In this document: piece after piece, positions 1 to 6,266 of the stretch | Layout: each line of letters begins with the position of its first letter | How positions within the stretch are numbered: the stretch's first letter is position 1 | NCBI GenBank assembly: GCA_015661645.1 | Contig: DQVR01000038.1 | Location: 1 to 23,137, forward strand | Direction of reading: 5' to 3' | Length of the DNA stretch: 23,137 bases | Source of the DNA: Pyrodictium delaneyi | GTDB lineage: Archaea > Thermoproteota > Thermoprotei_A > Sulfolobales > Pyrodictiaceae | The notes under the pieces: generated by a model | The model's input: only the letters and a program-made list of their open reading frames with translations | What the model was told of the DNA's origin: nothing | The model's database searches: none | Position numbers and translations under genes: made by a program

Positions 1-875
1 ATATACGCGAACATTATCTCTTCGTCAACGTATGGTGGTATCCACGCCGCGTTATCCGTGCCTATACCAACTAGCGTCCTCTCGAGAAGCTCTGGGAGCA
101 GACTGAGCAGGGGTAGTCTCCCCAAGTGGTACATATTGGATCTTGGACAGTATACCAGGCTTATACCTAACTCAGCCAGTTCTATTAACTCGTCTTTACC
201 GAGATAGGTTAGGTGTATAGCCGCCGTTGGAGCTGCCTCAAGTACTATCTCATAATCTCTGGACTGGTACAGCTCGAGCGTCTCGGATACATGCACGTGC
301 ACCTGCCCACCGATCTGTCTAGCATACGTCACAAGTTCATCCAGCTCTTCTGGATTTAAGTCAAATACTGTATCGAGGCCCACGCCCTTAGCCTCGTCTA
401 GCAGCTGAAGATACTCGGTGAAGTCCTTTATAAGCGGCTGGCCTAGTATCCTTGCAGCTACCCCGGCACGCGCCATGCTATCGCTTACTAGCTGCAATCC
501 CCTCCTACCCAGTTCCGCGTATACTCCAGCGTAGAGCACTCCTTTCCTCTTCATGCGCGCCGCCGCTGCAGCTACTCTTCTCGCGAGCTCGGCGCTGCTT
601 AGCCGGGAGAGTAGCTTGTACTTGAGCCCCGTAGGTAGTGCTACAAGATCGTTAAGCGGGAGAGCCTCTCCCACCTCGGCTATGGATACATCAAGGATGT
701 GTAGGTGAGCGTTGCAAAGAGCCGGGAGGATTACTAGCCCTGGAAGCACTCTCCTGGAGGGGCTACAGCCTCCTCCTACGCCCTTTACGCGCTGCTCGTC
801 GTCAATGTCTATACATGGTCTATGTACTAGTTCTAGTTCCTCGCCTACAAGGGCCGCAAACACTTCCAATTGCAT
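1..875 (-). CDS. Amidohydrolase (cytosine/SAH deaminase-like), C-terminus cut off
   Basis: About 291 codons are visible; the C-terminus lies beyond the left edge. It belongs to the metal-dependent amidohydrolase superfamily, nearest by motif to the aminohydrolases that deaminate cytosine, adenosine derivatives or SAH. All metal and catalytic positions are present: HLH in NAHLHILD (H57, H59), H195 with the following VSE (HVHVSET), H221 (AIHLTYL) and D274 (GTDNAAW). CPRSN at 243-247 is also typical. The ATG lies 10 bases after the ribH stop, so it is the last visible gene of the riboflavin operon. An in-frame TTG at 891-893, overlapping the end of ribH, is an alternative start. Deamination of a riboflavin pyrimidine intermediate is inferred from context; guanine or nucleoside salvage is the alternative. 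The superfamily call is firm and the substrate is unknown. Confidence 0.85.
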   Translation of the reverse strand, partial: MQLEVFAALVGEELELVHRPCIDIDDEQRVKGVGGGCSPSRRVLPGLVILPALCNAHLHILDVSIAEVGEALPLNDLVALPTGLKYKLLSRLSSAELARRVAAAAARMKRKGVLYAGVYAELGRRGLQLVSDSMARAGVAARILGQPLIKDFTEYLQLLDEAKGVGLDTVFDLNPEELDELVTYARQIGGQVHVHVSETLELYQSRDYEIVLEAAPTAAIHLTYLGKDELIELAELGISLVYCPRSNMYHLGRLPLLSLLPELLERTLVGIGTDNAAWIPPYVDEEIMFAY

Positions 876-885
876 ACTCTTGTTC

Positions 886-1353
886 TTATTCAATGTAGAC
901 TGTTTCTCCCTTGAATTTCGCTTCTTCAATAGCTCGTAGCCTCCTTGCCAACTTAACAGCCGCCTCGACAGACCTACGGGCGTAATCGTCTACGCGCTCG
1001 AGTGCCTGCATACGGTTCATCCCTGGCCCTGATATTCCAAGAGTTACGGGCTTGCCATACCTCTCGGCTAGGTCTACTAGCTTCCTCGCCACTTGATGAG
1101 CTATCACCTCGTCGTGCTTAGTAGCGCCGGTTATTATGGCCCCCAACGCCACAACGGCATCGACATCGTCCTTGCGTAGTAATTTCTCCACGAGCAGCGG
1201 TATGTCGTAAGCGCCCGGCGCCCTCACAACGTAAGTGACAGTAGCTCCCAGGAATTTAGCGTGGCTTAGGGCACGCTGGAGCATAAGGTAGGTTACATCA
1301 TGGTTGAACTCCGATACCACTATTGCGAGACGTATGCCTTCGCCTGCTGCCAC
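886..1353 (-). CDS. ribH: 6,7-dimethyl-8-ribityllumazine synthase
   Basis: This enzyme condenses 5-amino-6-ribitylaminouracil with 3,4-dihydroxy-2-butanone 4-phosphate to give lumazine, the last intermediate before riboflavin. At 155 residues it has the usual family length. Visible motifs are the substrate-binding EFN (15-17), APGAYDIP (45-52, the family APGAFEIP region), GAIITGATKHDEV (71-83) with the catalytic His at 80, and GISGPG (106-111). The start is GTG. It follows ribC after a 95-base gap that contains an inverted repeat, and the amidohydrolase starts directly after it. The KHDEV variant of the usual PHFDYV segment keeps the key His. The function is secure. Confidence 0.95.
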   Translation of the reverse strand: MAAGEGIRLAIVVSEFNHDVTYLMLQRALSHAKFLGATVTYVVRAPGAYDIPLLVEKLLRKDDVDAVVALGAIITGATKHDEVIAHQVARKLVDLAERYGKPVTLGISGPGMNRMQALERVDDYARRSVEAAVKLARRLRAIEEAKFKGETVYIE

Positions 1354-1386
1354 GGCCTATGCACCTACTCCGGGGCGCTTAGAAGG

Positions 1387-1423
1387 GCACTAGTGCAGGG
1401 TTAGAGGGTTATCGGTTCTAACC
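1387..1423. promoter_or_regulatory. Palindrome plus inverted repeat upstream of ribH
   Basis: The ribC-ribH gap holds a perfect 10-bp palindrome, GCACTAGTGC (1387-1396). Next to it is a 7-bp inverted repeat, GGTTAGA (1399-1405) and TCTAACC (1417-1423), with an 11-base spacer. It lies 46-70 bases upstream of the ribH start codon. It could be an operator for a riboflavin regulator or an mRNA hairpin; nothing in the sequence decides which. Confidence 0.4.
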
Positions 1424-1448
1424 ATAACTGGAGGGGGTGCCCGAAGCA

Positions 1449-1916
1449 CTATGGCTCTATGGGGCCCGCGTCAGGGTAGCCCTGCCTCCTTCCAGTCCCA
1501 GCGCGTGCCGACAACACTTCTGGCCGGTATAGTAGTAGGTAGAGATTCTCTGCGTGCTTTCTAGCACGGTCCACCGCTATACGGTAGAGTTCCTCCTCGC
1601 TATCAGCCTCGTCCTCGTGCACTGTCACATCTATTATATGGCGCTCGAGTTCCAGCTGTACTAGCTGCATGGCGAGACTATAGACTGCGTAGCTTATCTT
1701 GTCGGTCATCGACCTGCCTATCCATCCCAGTGCTATGCCAGCATCACAGTCCTCCTCTTTCATGAGCTTCTTTATAGCCACAGGTATGTCCTTTATCCCC
1801 GGTACAGTACGTTTCACTATCTGCGCGCTAGGCATCAGCGTGAGAATAGTTTCTATAGCATGACTGGCCATGTCGACTCTAGCAAAGGTTGTATCTACAA
1901 TACAGATCTTCACCAA
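1449..1916 (-). CDS. ribC: Riboflavin synthase, archaeal type
   Basis: This enzyme dismutates two molecules of 6,7-dimethyl-8-ribityllumazine into riboflavin and aminoribitylpyrimidine. The archaeal enzyme is related to lumazine synthase, not to bacterial RibE. It has 155 residues. Characteristic segments are IVDTTFARVDMA (6-17), TVPGIKDIPVA (37-47), ALGWIG (62-67) and VTVHEDEA (97-104). The frame opens with TTG at 1916 followed by GTG at 1913; a GGGTGG stretch is better spaced for the GTG. It overlaps the end of ribB by 35-38 bases, which suggests translational coupling. The last 20 residues are rich in Gly, Arg and Pro and probably disordered. Confidence 0.93.
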   Translation of the reverse strand: MVKICIVDTTFARVDMASHAIETILTLMPSAQIVKRTVPGIKDIPVAIKKLMKEEDCDAGIALGWIGRSMTDKISYAVYSLAMQLVQLELERHIIDVTVHEDEADSEEELYRIAVDRARKHAENLYLLLYRPEVLSARAGTGRRQGYPDAGPIEP

Positions 1917-2586
1917 GCTTTTCCACCCTATCGATTATCTCGCTACCCTCGACCAAGGGGTAGCTTTTTTCCCTAGATACTCTTCTCGCACCTTCGAGGC
2001 CTAGCGCATCCCCCCTCGAGAGCATCTCGACAATAACGGTTGACGGCGTCATCCCCGCCAGTATAGCGAGGTGCAACGAGAGCTCCGTATGTCCCTTTCT
2101 ATCGCCGAGGCGGCGCCCAAGCAGTATCGGCACATGACCTGGCGCTACGAAGTTTTCCTGGAAATAGCTACGCGCCCTCTCTACGTCACCATCCACTATC
2201 ATAGTCAATACTTTGTCGAGCTCTCTTATAGTGGTAGCACGGTCTGCGTCACGTATCCCCGTCTTTACGTGAACGCTATTAACCCATATAGAGAAGGCTG
2301 GCTTATCGCCGTAACCTAGTGTCTTGCTAGTAAGCGGAGCTAGTTCTGGTATTACTGATAGTATCTCGTAGCCGTATCTAAGCCCTATGAGTCTCCCGGC
2401 TGGTTGGGGCATTGCATAGCATATGAGGCCTCCTGCGAGTGTACGCATTTCGTAAACTCTCTCTGCTGTTACCATGGATGCATGGATAACGTAATCTACC
2501 TCGTTCTCACGTCCAGCCGCGTCGTATACTAGGACGGGTATTCCTCTGCGAAACGCCACTATTGCTTTTTCCAGCTGGCCGCTCAA
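1879..2586 (-). CDS. ribB: 3,4-dihydroxy-2-butanone 4-phosphate synthase
   Basis: This enzyme converts ribulose 5-phosphate to the four-carbon precursor of the lumazine ring, plus formate. It is a stand-alone RibB domain of 235 residues without a GTP cyclohydrolase II partner, as expected for archaea. Motifs are GRENEVDYV (25-33, the acidic metal-binding loop), RDADRATTI (112-120), APGHVPIL (148-155) and GHTELSL (165-171). The start is TTG, preceded by a GAGGG ribosome-binding site. A 140-base gap separates it from arfA and carries a TATA-like box and a stable inverted repeat, so it may have its own promoter. The usual DREGEGD loop is altered to RENEVD but keeps the acidic residues. The function is secure. 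Confidence 0.94.
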   Translation of the reverse strand: MSGQLEKAIVAFRRGIPVLVYDAAGRENEVDYVIHASMVTAERVYEMRTLAGGLICYAMPQPAGRLIGLRYGYEILSVIPELAPLTSKTLGYGDKPAFSIWVNSVHVKTGIRDADRATTIRELDKVLTMIVDGDVERARSYFQENFVAPGHVPILLGRRLGDRKGHTELSLHLAILAGMTPSTVIVEMLSRGDALGLEGARRVSREKSYPLVEGSEIIDRVEKLGEDLYCRYNLC

Positions 2587-2615
2587 GGGCGTTTATCCCT
2601 CAATCGGCTCCGAGA

Positions 2616-2626
2616 ACTATACTATG
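2616..2626 (-). promoter_or_regulatory. TATA-like box for ribB
   Basis: On the minus strand CATAGTATAG lies 30-40 bases before the ribB TTG, the spacing expected for a short-leader archaeal transcript. It lies just downstream, in transcription order, of the inverted repeat at 2641-2672. It was judged by eye. Confidence 0.4.
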
Positions 2627-2640
2627 AATCTTACCGGCGT

Positions 2641-2672
2641 ACACCCCCAATCTCTCATCCGCAGAGGGGTGT
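2641..2672. promoter_or_regulatory. Inverted repeat between arfA and ribB
   Basis: ACACCCC (2641-2647) is matched by GGGGTGT (2666-2672). A second short arm pair inside, CTCT (2652-2655) and AGAG (2663-2666), would extend the stem around a 7-base loop. It sits 55 bases after the arfA stop and just upstream of the putative ribB TATA box. It could be an operator for a riboflavin repressor, a processing hairpin, or the end of an upstream transcript. Confidence 0.45.
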
Positions 2673-2726
2673 TAAACGAGAGACGCCGTCTATCTACAGA
2701 GCTTGTACCGTTCTTACACGACGCTA

Positions 2727-3440
2727 TTAGTAGGCTGCAGTTTCTACCCCGCGTACGTCAATGTATACTCGACTATTCCTGGTATTCCTTATGACTGATA
2801 ACGCGTGGGCTGCCCGTGCTAACGCTGCGCGGGGGTTATCATCAACGCCTATACCTATCTTGTACTTTTCATCACCTATCACAGCCATGACTAGCTCTAG
2901 GGCTCTATTAAGATCCTCCTCCGGGGCAAAGACTACAATATTGTCGCCGCCAAGGTAGCCTGGTATGTAGCCTCTTGGGAGGACATTTTCTATGAGCTTA
3001 ATGTAGAGATCCATCACTTTGATGAAGGGCTTGAGGAATCCCTTCTGTAGTCTCTCTTTGCTGACCATATCCATATCTATGTGTAAGGCTGCTACGCCGC
3101 TCTCATCGTACTCATCCATAGTTATGCCTGGCTCCAGGGGTACCTGGCCCCAGTCTGGGTGTCTCGTCGTTGTCACCCTCATTGCTACCGGAACGGGGGA
3201 TTCACGGCTTACAGCTCTATATATCTCTTCAATGCTTTTTCTCGGAACACCGTTCAGCAACACCACCATTATGTCATGACTGAATGGGACTACGTATCCT
3301 CCACCAGCCGCCGCGGCATCTATTGCTGCAAGGTATACAGCTGACTGCCGTTTCTGGATTATCCATTCCCTATCACGGCCTATCTCTTCCGTCCATTCGC
3401 GGTAACCTACTAGAGCTATGACGCCCACCAGCAGCGCCAT
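2727..3440 (-). CDS. arfA: GTP cyclohydrolase III (archaeal riboflavin/F420 entry enzyme)
   Basis: This enzyme opens and hydrolyses GTP to the formamidopyrimidine FAPy, keeping the formyl group, as the first step of archaeal riboflavin and deazaflavin synthesis. The ATG at 3440 follows a GAGGGGG ribosome-binding site and gives 237 residues, close to the family size. The frame stays open back to 3608, but that part lies inside arfC and is unlikely to be translated. The family is a duplicated GGDEF-like fold. YREWTE (13-18), the SHDIMVV strand (54-60), the HIDMDMVS segment (120-127) and GGDN (164-167) match it. It follows arfC after 26 bases. ArfB, which would remove the formyl group next, is not in the window. 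Confidence 0.92.
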   Translation of the reverse strand: MALLVGVIALVGYREWTEEIGRDREWIIQKRQSAVYLAAIDAAAAGGGYVVPFSHDIMVVLLNGVPRKSIEEIYRAVSRESPVPVAMRVTTTRHPDWGQVPLEPGITMDEYDESGVAALHIDMDMVSKERLQKGFLKPFIKVMDLYIKLIENVLPRGYIPGYLGGDNIVVFAPEEDLNRALELVMAVIGDEKYKIGIGVDDNPRAALARAAHALSVIRNTRNSRVYIDVRGVETAAY

Positions 3441-3466
3441 GACTTCCCCCTCTATGCCAGCGTCTA

Positions 3467-4237
3467 TTATGTAGATCCCCTGATAGCTTCCTTCACAAGA
3501 GCTGCTATCTTCTCGGAAAGGCATGGCTCGGCGTAGGGGCTTGTAGCCGGGGGGCAGCAGGTAGATTCTACGCGGTAGGCTACGTGTACGCAGTTGCCGC
3601 AGGGGCACTTCTCAAGGCACAGGAGCCTCAGTCGCGGGGACTGGCTGGTTGTAGTGAACCCTGTAGCCCCGGGATCCTCCACTACGCTTCTCCCAGCTGC
3701 GAAGATGTATGGGGTGTATGTTACCCGTATCTCGTCTACGAGCCCGGCTCTAAGCATGCTATAGTTTAGTATTCCGCCTCCCTCTATGAGTAGTCGCTCT
3801 ATGCCATACTCCACAGCTAGTATCTCCATGGCCTTGACTAGGTCTACTATGCCATTCTCGCCAACTACGTGTACGTGGACCCCCCTGGCCTCTAGACGTT
3901 CAACTTTCTCGTTATCATGTACAGCTGTAAACAATATGACAGGGGGGTCGGGCTCACTTATGAGGCGTAGCTCTTCATGTAGCCGCAGTTTACCATCTAC
4001 TACTACACGGTAGTATTTACTACTGCTAGGGTTCAGTCTTCTCCTGAGCGAAGGATTGTCTACCAGGACTGTGGAAGCGCCGACCATTACTGCTTCAGCT
4101 GCACCCCTTAGCAGCCTAAGTCTCGCAAGGTCATAGCTGCAGCTCAGCATGCTGTACTGGGTCGAGGATGCTATTCTCCCATCAAGTGTAGCTGTGGAGA
4201 ATATTATTGCGTATGGCCGTGCCGCTGGCCTTGTCAA
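3467..4237 (-). CDS. arfC: 2,5-diamino-6-ribosylamino-pyrimidinone 5'-phosphate reductase with Cys-rich C-terminus
   Basis: This RibD-type reductase domain reduces the ribosyl side chain to ribityl with NADPH; no deaminase domain is attached. Motifs are STATLDGRIAS (14-24), MVGASTVLVDNPSL (51-64) and IEGGGILN (151-158). It has 256 residues, somewhat longer than the usual 215-230. The extra length is a tail after AYRV with cysteines at 227, 228 and 239. Together with C207, C211, C213 and C216, which sit in the last beta hairpin, they form an unusual cysteine cluster. The TTG start overlaps the pop5 stop (TTGA) and a GGCGGAG site precedes it. The core function is secure; the role of the tail is unknown. 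Confidence 0.92.
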   Translation of the reverse strand: MTRPAARPYAIIFSTATLDGRIASSTQYSMLSCSYDLARLRLLRGAAEAVMVGASTVLVDNPSLRRRLNPSSSKYYRVVVDGKLRLHEELRLISEPDPPVILFTAVHDNEKVERLEARGVHVHVVGENGIVDLVKAMEILAVEYGIERLLIEGGGILNYSMLRAGLVDEIRVTYTPYIFAAGRSVVEDPGATGFTTTSQSPRLRLLCLEKCPCGNCVHVAYRVESTCCPPATSPYAEPCLSEKIAALVKEAIRGST

Positions 4238-4785
4238 GGCAGTCTCCGCCTAGCGACGGCTAGCGCGCGTTTAGCCCTCTTTATAGTACCACTCGTCCGC
4301 ACCGGAATTATAATAGCACGCCTATCGCCGATGCGCCTTACAAGCCCCAGGGCTGCTAGAACGAGATACTTTGTATCATGCGAGGCGCGTAGTATGCCAG
4401 CCGCTTTCTCCGGGTCGTAGTATACTAGCTGTAAACGGGCTAGCGCTACTGTTAGTTGTCCCGCTAGCCTCTCGGTAGCCCGTATTATTGCACGTTCTAC
4501 CTCCTGCGGTGAGGGTGGCTGTTCCCCCTCGTAAACTACTATGAAGGCTATGTAGCGGCGTCGTCTACGTCTACGTAGCTTTTCCAGGAACTCCTCTGCA
4601 TTAATGCTCTGAAGCGCGTAGCCTGCTGCCTTCAAGACTCTACCCATTTCCGCGGCTAGGCTGTTTAGCTGCTTCTCTAGAGTTTCTATGCGCCTCTCAA
4701 GCACTCTTCTGCTGTAAATGTCCCAGGCCATATATCCGGCAAGGCCTGTGGCTAGTGCTGCTAGTACAGCTGTCTCCAGCTGCAA
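4234..4785 (-). CDS. rnp2: RNase P protein Pop5 with N-terminal membrane/coiled-coil extension
   Basis: Residues 72-183 form the Pop5/Rpp14 core, which pairs with Rpp30 to support tRNA 5'-end maturation by RNase P RNA. Visible family segments are YIAFIVVYE, HDTKYLVLAALGLVRRIG and RTSGTIKRAKRA. Unusually, about 70 residues precede the core: a hydrophobic stretch at 3-23 that could span the membrane once, then a charged probable coiled coil (25-60), then a run of eight basic residues. The start is TTG, ten bases after a GGAGG site and two bases after the rpp30 stop. An ATG at residue 19 would remove most of the hydrophobic segment but lacks a ribosome-binding site. The stop overlaps the arfC start. 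Confidence 0.87.
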   Translation of the reverse strand: MQLETAVLAALATGLAGYMAWDIYSRRVLERRIETLEKQLNSLAAEMGRVLKAAGYALQSINAEEFLEKLRRRRRRRYIAFIVVYEGEQPPSPQEVERAIIRATERLAGQLTVALARLQLVYYDPEKAAGILRASHDTKYLVLAALGLVRRIGDRRAIIIPVRTSGTIKRAKRALAVARRRLP

Positions 4786-4787
4786 TT

Positions 4788-5456
4788 CTAGTCAGCCTCC
4801 CTGCCCTGGCTATGGTATCGCGCCTTGGTATTAACTATGGCAGCTGGGTAGCCCGTTACCGCAAGTTTCGCTATAGTCTCAGGAAGTCCGAAAGCCACTA
4901 ACATAGCTTGTACTGCCCGGGGGTGCCACATTTCCCACCTGGTTCTAGCGCCGCTGGTCACGACTAGCGGGGCCTCGTACGCCGCTGCCCGCCTCGCGAT
5001 GATCATTGTGCCGCGGAGGCTGGCACGGGGGTCGCCACCGTAGAGCAGTGGCAGGAAACGTATCTCGATCGCCGCTCCACCTTCACGTAGCATTGCTGTC
5101 TGGCTCTTGTCCATGTACCTTGCCATGCCGGGTGGTAGTACTATTAGCCCGACGCGAGGGTCTCTTGCAGCTAGTCTAGCAGCCTCAGCAGACTTCGGCT
5201 TTACAGCTACTAGGTCGAAGCTTAAGGCTATCCGCTTCAGAATATTGACAGTTTTACCCCAGGATTCAGCCTCTATGGTTACACGTGTTAGAGCTTCAAT
5301 ACCCTCTCCTGTAAACACTCTTGCGTATTCGCGTGCGCGCTGGGGGTCATTATTCTCTACTGCTACAAGCCTATACCCCATTATCTTTGCGAGCGAGGCC
5401 ATTTCCATAGCGTCTCGGAGGCTGCGTGGCTCAAGCGCTAGATCAATGAACTTCAA
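4788..5456 (-). CDS. rnp3: RNase P protein Rpp30
   Basis: Rpp30 is a TIM-barrel (PHP-like fold) protein subunit of archaeal RNase P and the partner of Pop5. At 222 residues it has the normal length. MKFIDLAL at the start, FDLVAVKP in the middle, the GLIVLPPG strand, IEIRFLPLL, and the late VVTSGA and WEMWHPRAV segments match the family. The TTG start is fixed by the conserved MKFIDL and overlaps the stop of the upstream COG1325 gene (TTGA). Pop5 follows two bases after its stop. The order COG1325-Rpp30-Pop5 is a known piece of the archaeal exosome/RNase P gene string. Confidence 0.93.
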   Translation of the reverse strand: MKFIDLALEPRSLRDAMEMASLAKIMGYRLVAVENNDPQRAREYARVFTGEGIEALTRVTIEAESWGKTVNILKRIALSFDLVAVKPKSAEAARLAARDPRVGLIVLPPGMARYMDKSQTAMLREGGAAIEIRFLPLLYGGDPRASLRGTMIIARRAAAYEAPLVVTSGARTRWEMWHPRAVQAMLVAFGLPETIAKLAVTGYPAAIVNTKARYHSQGREAD

Positions 5457-5908
5457 GACACGAGCCCCAATTCCTTGAGAACTTTTATGGCTTTTTCGAG
5501 GCGCGGAGTCCCCCTAAGGTTAATCATTACATGGATAACGTCGTCCCCATCGTAGAACCTTAGTTCGCCAAGGAAGGCATCCTGCTTGCTGAACCTTAGG
5601 TAGAACCTGCCTTGCTTGGCGTCATACCGGTTTTCAAGCATCATAGCAATGATCTTCTTGCTCTCCCCATCAAGCTTCTCTGCAAGCCCACGTATGAACT
5701 CCTCTGCAGCTTCGCCTTCGAGTCTAACCATTATCCTCGTTATCGGGTTATTGTAGTGCCCCTCTAGAGTATATGTTGAGAACTCTACCTTGCTGTGAAG
5801 CGTCTCCGGTATAATGTTGAGTATTGCTTGCTTAACTCTCTCTACATCCTCGGTAGCGTGTGCATGAGCAGCTATCTCGACCCTTATGACCTTGCTAGGT
5901 ATAGGCAT
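5453..5908 (-). CDS. COG1325 RNA-binding protein (predicted exosome-associated, DUF54)
   Basis: This is a 151-residue protein of the archaeal COG1325 family, predicted to bind RNA and linked to the exosome by conserved gene order. The opening IRVEIAAHAHATEDVERVKQAI, the central LEGHYNNPITRI and ALTERNATELY spaced DAFLGELRF and HVMINLRGTPR segments fit the family. The ATG at 5908 follows a GAGGGGG site nine bases upstream. It is the first gene of the RNase P/riboflavin unit and its stop overlaps the rpp30 TTG. The biochemical role of the family has not been settled, so only the RNA-related assignment is given. Confidence 0.82.
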   Translation of the reverse strand: MPIPSKVIRVEIAAHAHATEDVERVKQAILNIIPETLHSKVEFSTYTLEGHYNNPITRIMVRLEGEAAEEFIRGLAEKLDGESKKIIAMMLENRYDAKQGRFYLRFSKQDAFLGELRFYDGDDVIHVMINLRGTPRLEKAIKVLKELGLVS

Positions 5909-6032
5909 AGGTTTCTACCCCCTCACCGATGTGCGGCTACCTAGCCTAGCTATACTCTCTAGTGTTATGTCAGGTCAGGCCATCCTGGGCTGCCGAGCTT
6001 TCCTCAAGACCACTACTCTCTGGGGAACAGTT

Positions 6033-6044
6033 TATCCATAAAAT
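6033..6044 (-). promoter_or_regulatory. TATA-like box for the COG1325-RNase P-riboflavin unit
   Basis: TTTATGGATAAA on the minus strand, about 125-135 bases upstream of the COG1325 ATG, would give a leader of roughly 100 bases. A weaker candidate (GAGTATAGC) lies nearer the gene at about 5947-5955. Both were judged by eye. Confidence 0.3.
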
Positions 6045-6237
6045 TCTTCGAGAAGCTTCGCTATACAATCGAGAGTCCCCGTATGCCCCGGCGAGCACAG
6101 AGTAGCCTCCAATCATACTACGCAGAGCGTCTACCATCACACCGGCAGAGTATGTCGCCGAGTAGCAGGAAGAGGAAATGCCGTGTATTAAGTGTTGACC
6201 GCCGACTTGGCGTCAAAAACCGGAAGTTAGAGCCGTA

Positions 6238-6259
6238 GATAATACTGGGATAATACTGG
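6238..6259. repeat. 11-bp tandem duplication downstream of L15e
   Basis: GATAATACTGG occurs twice head to tail (6238-6248 and 6249-6259), starting eight bases after the L15e stop codon in the direction of transcription. It may be simple slippage; no function is evident. Confidence 0.8.
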
Positions 6260-6266
6260 GTGAGTG

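Larger units (their letters stand above)
5909..6266. other. Gene-free stretch between L15e and the RNase P/riboflavin unit
   Basis: These 358 bases contain no convincing gene. They hold a T5 run on the minus strand (6215-6219) that may end the L15e transcript. A small hairpin lies at about 6201-6222, and an 11-bp tandem repeat at 6238-6259. A TATA-like TTTATGGATAAA on the minus strand (6033-6044) and a second, ATAG-containing box near 5950 could start the downstream operon. A 55-codon open frame (5970-6137, minus) resembles nothing I know. No tRNA, SRP or RNase P RNA signature was found. Confidence 0.6.

Noticed and set aside
3441..3608. N-terminal extension of the GTP cyclohydrolase III frame
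   Set aside because: It lies within arfC, has no family similarity, and the ATG at 3440 has a good ribosome-binding site and gives the expected length.
5970..6137. A 55-codon open frame with ATG on the minus strand in the L15e-COG1325 gap
   Set aside because: It has no ribosome-binding site, no recognisable motif, and Ser-rich composition like random translation of the spacer.
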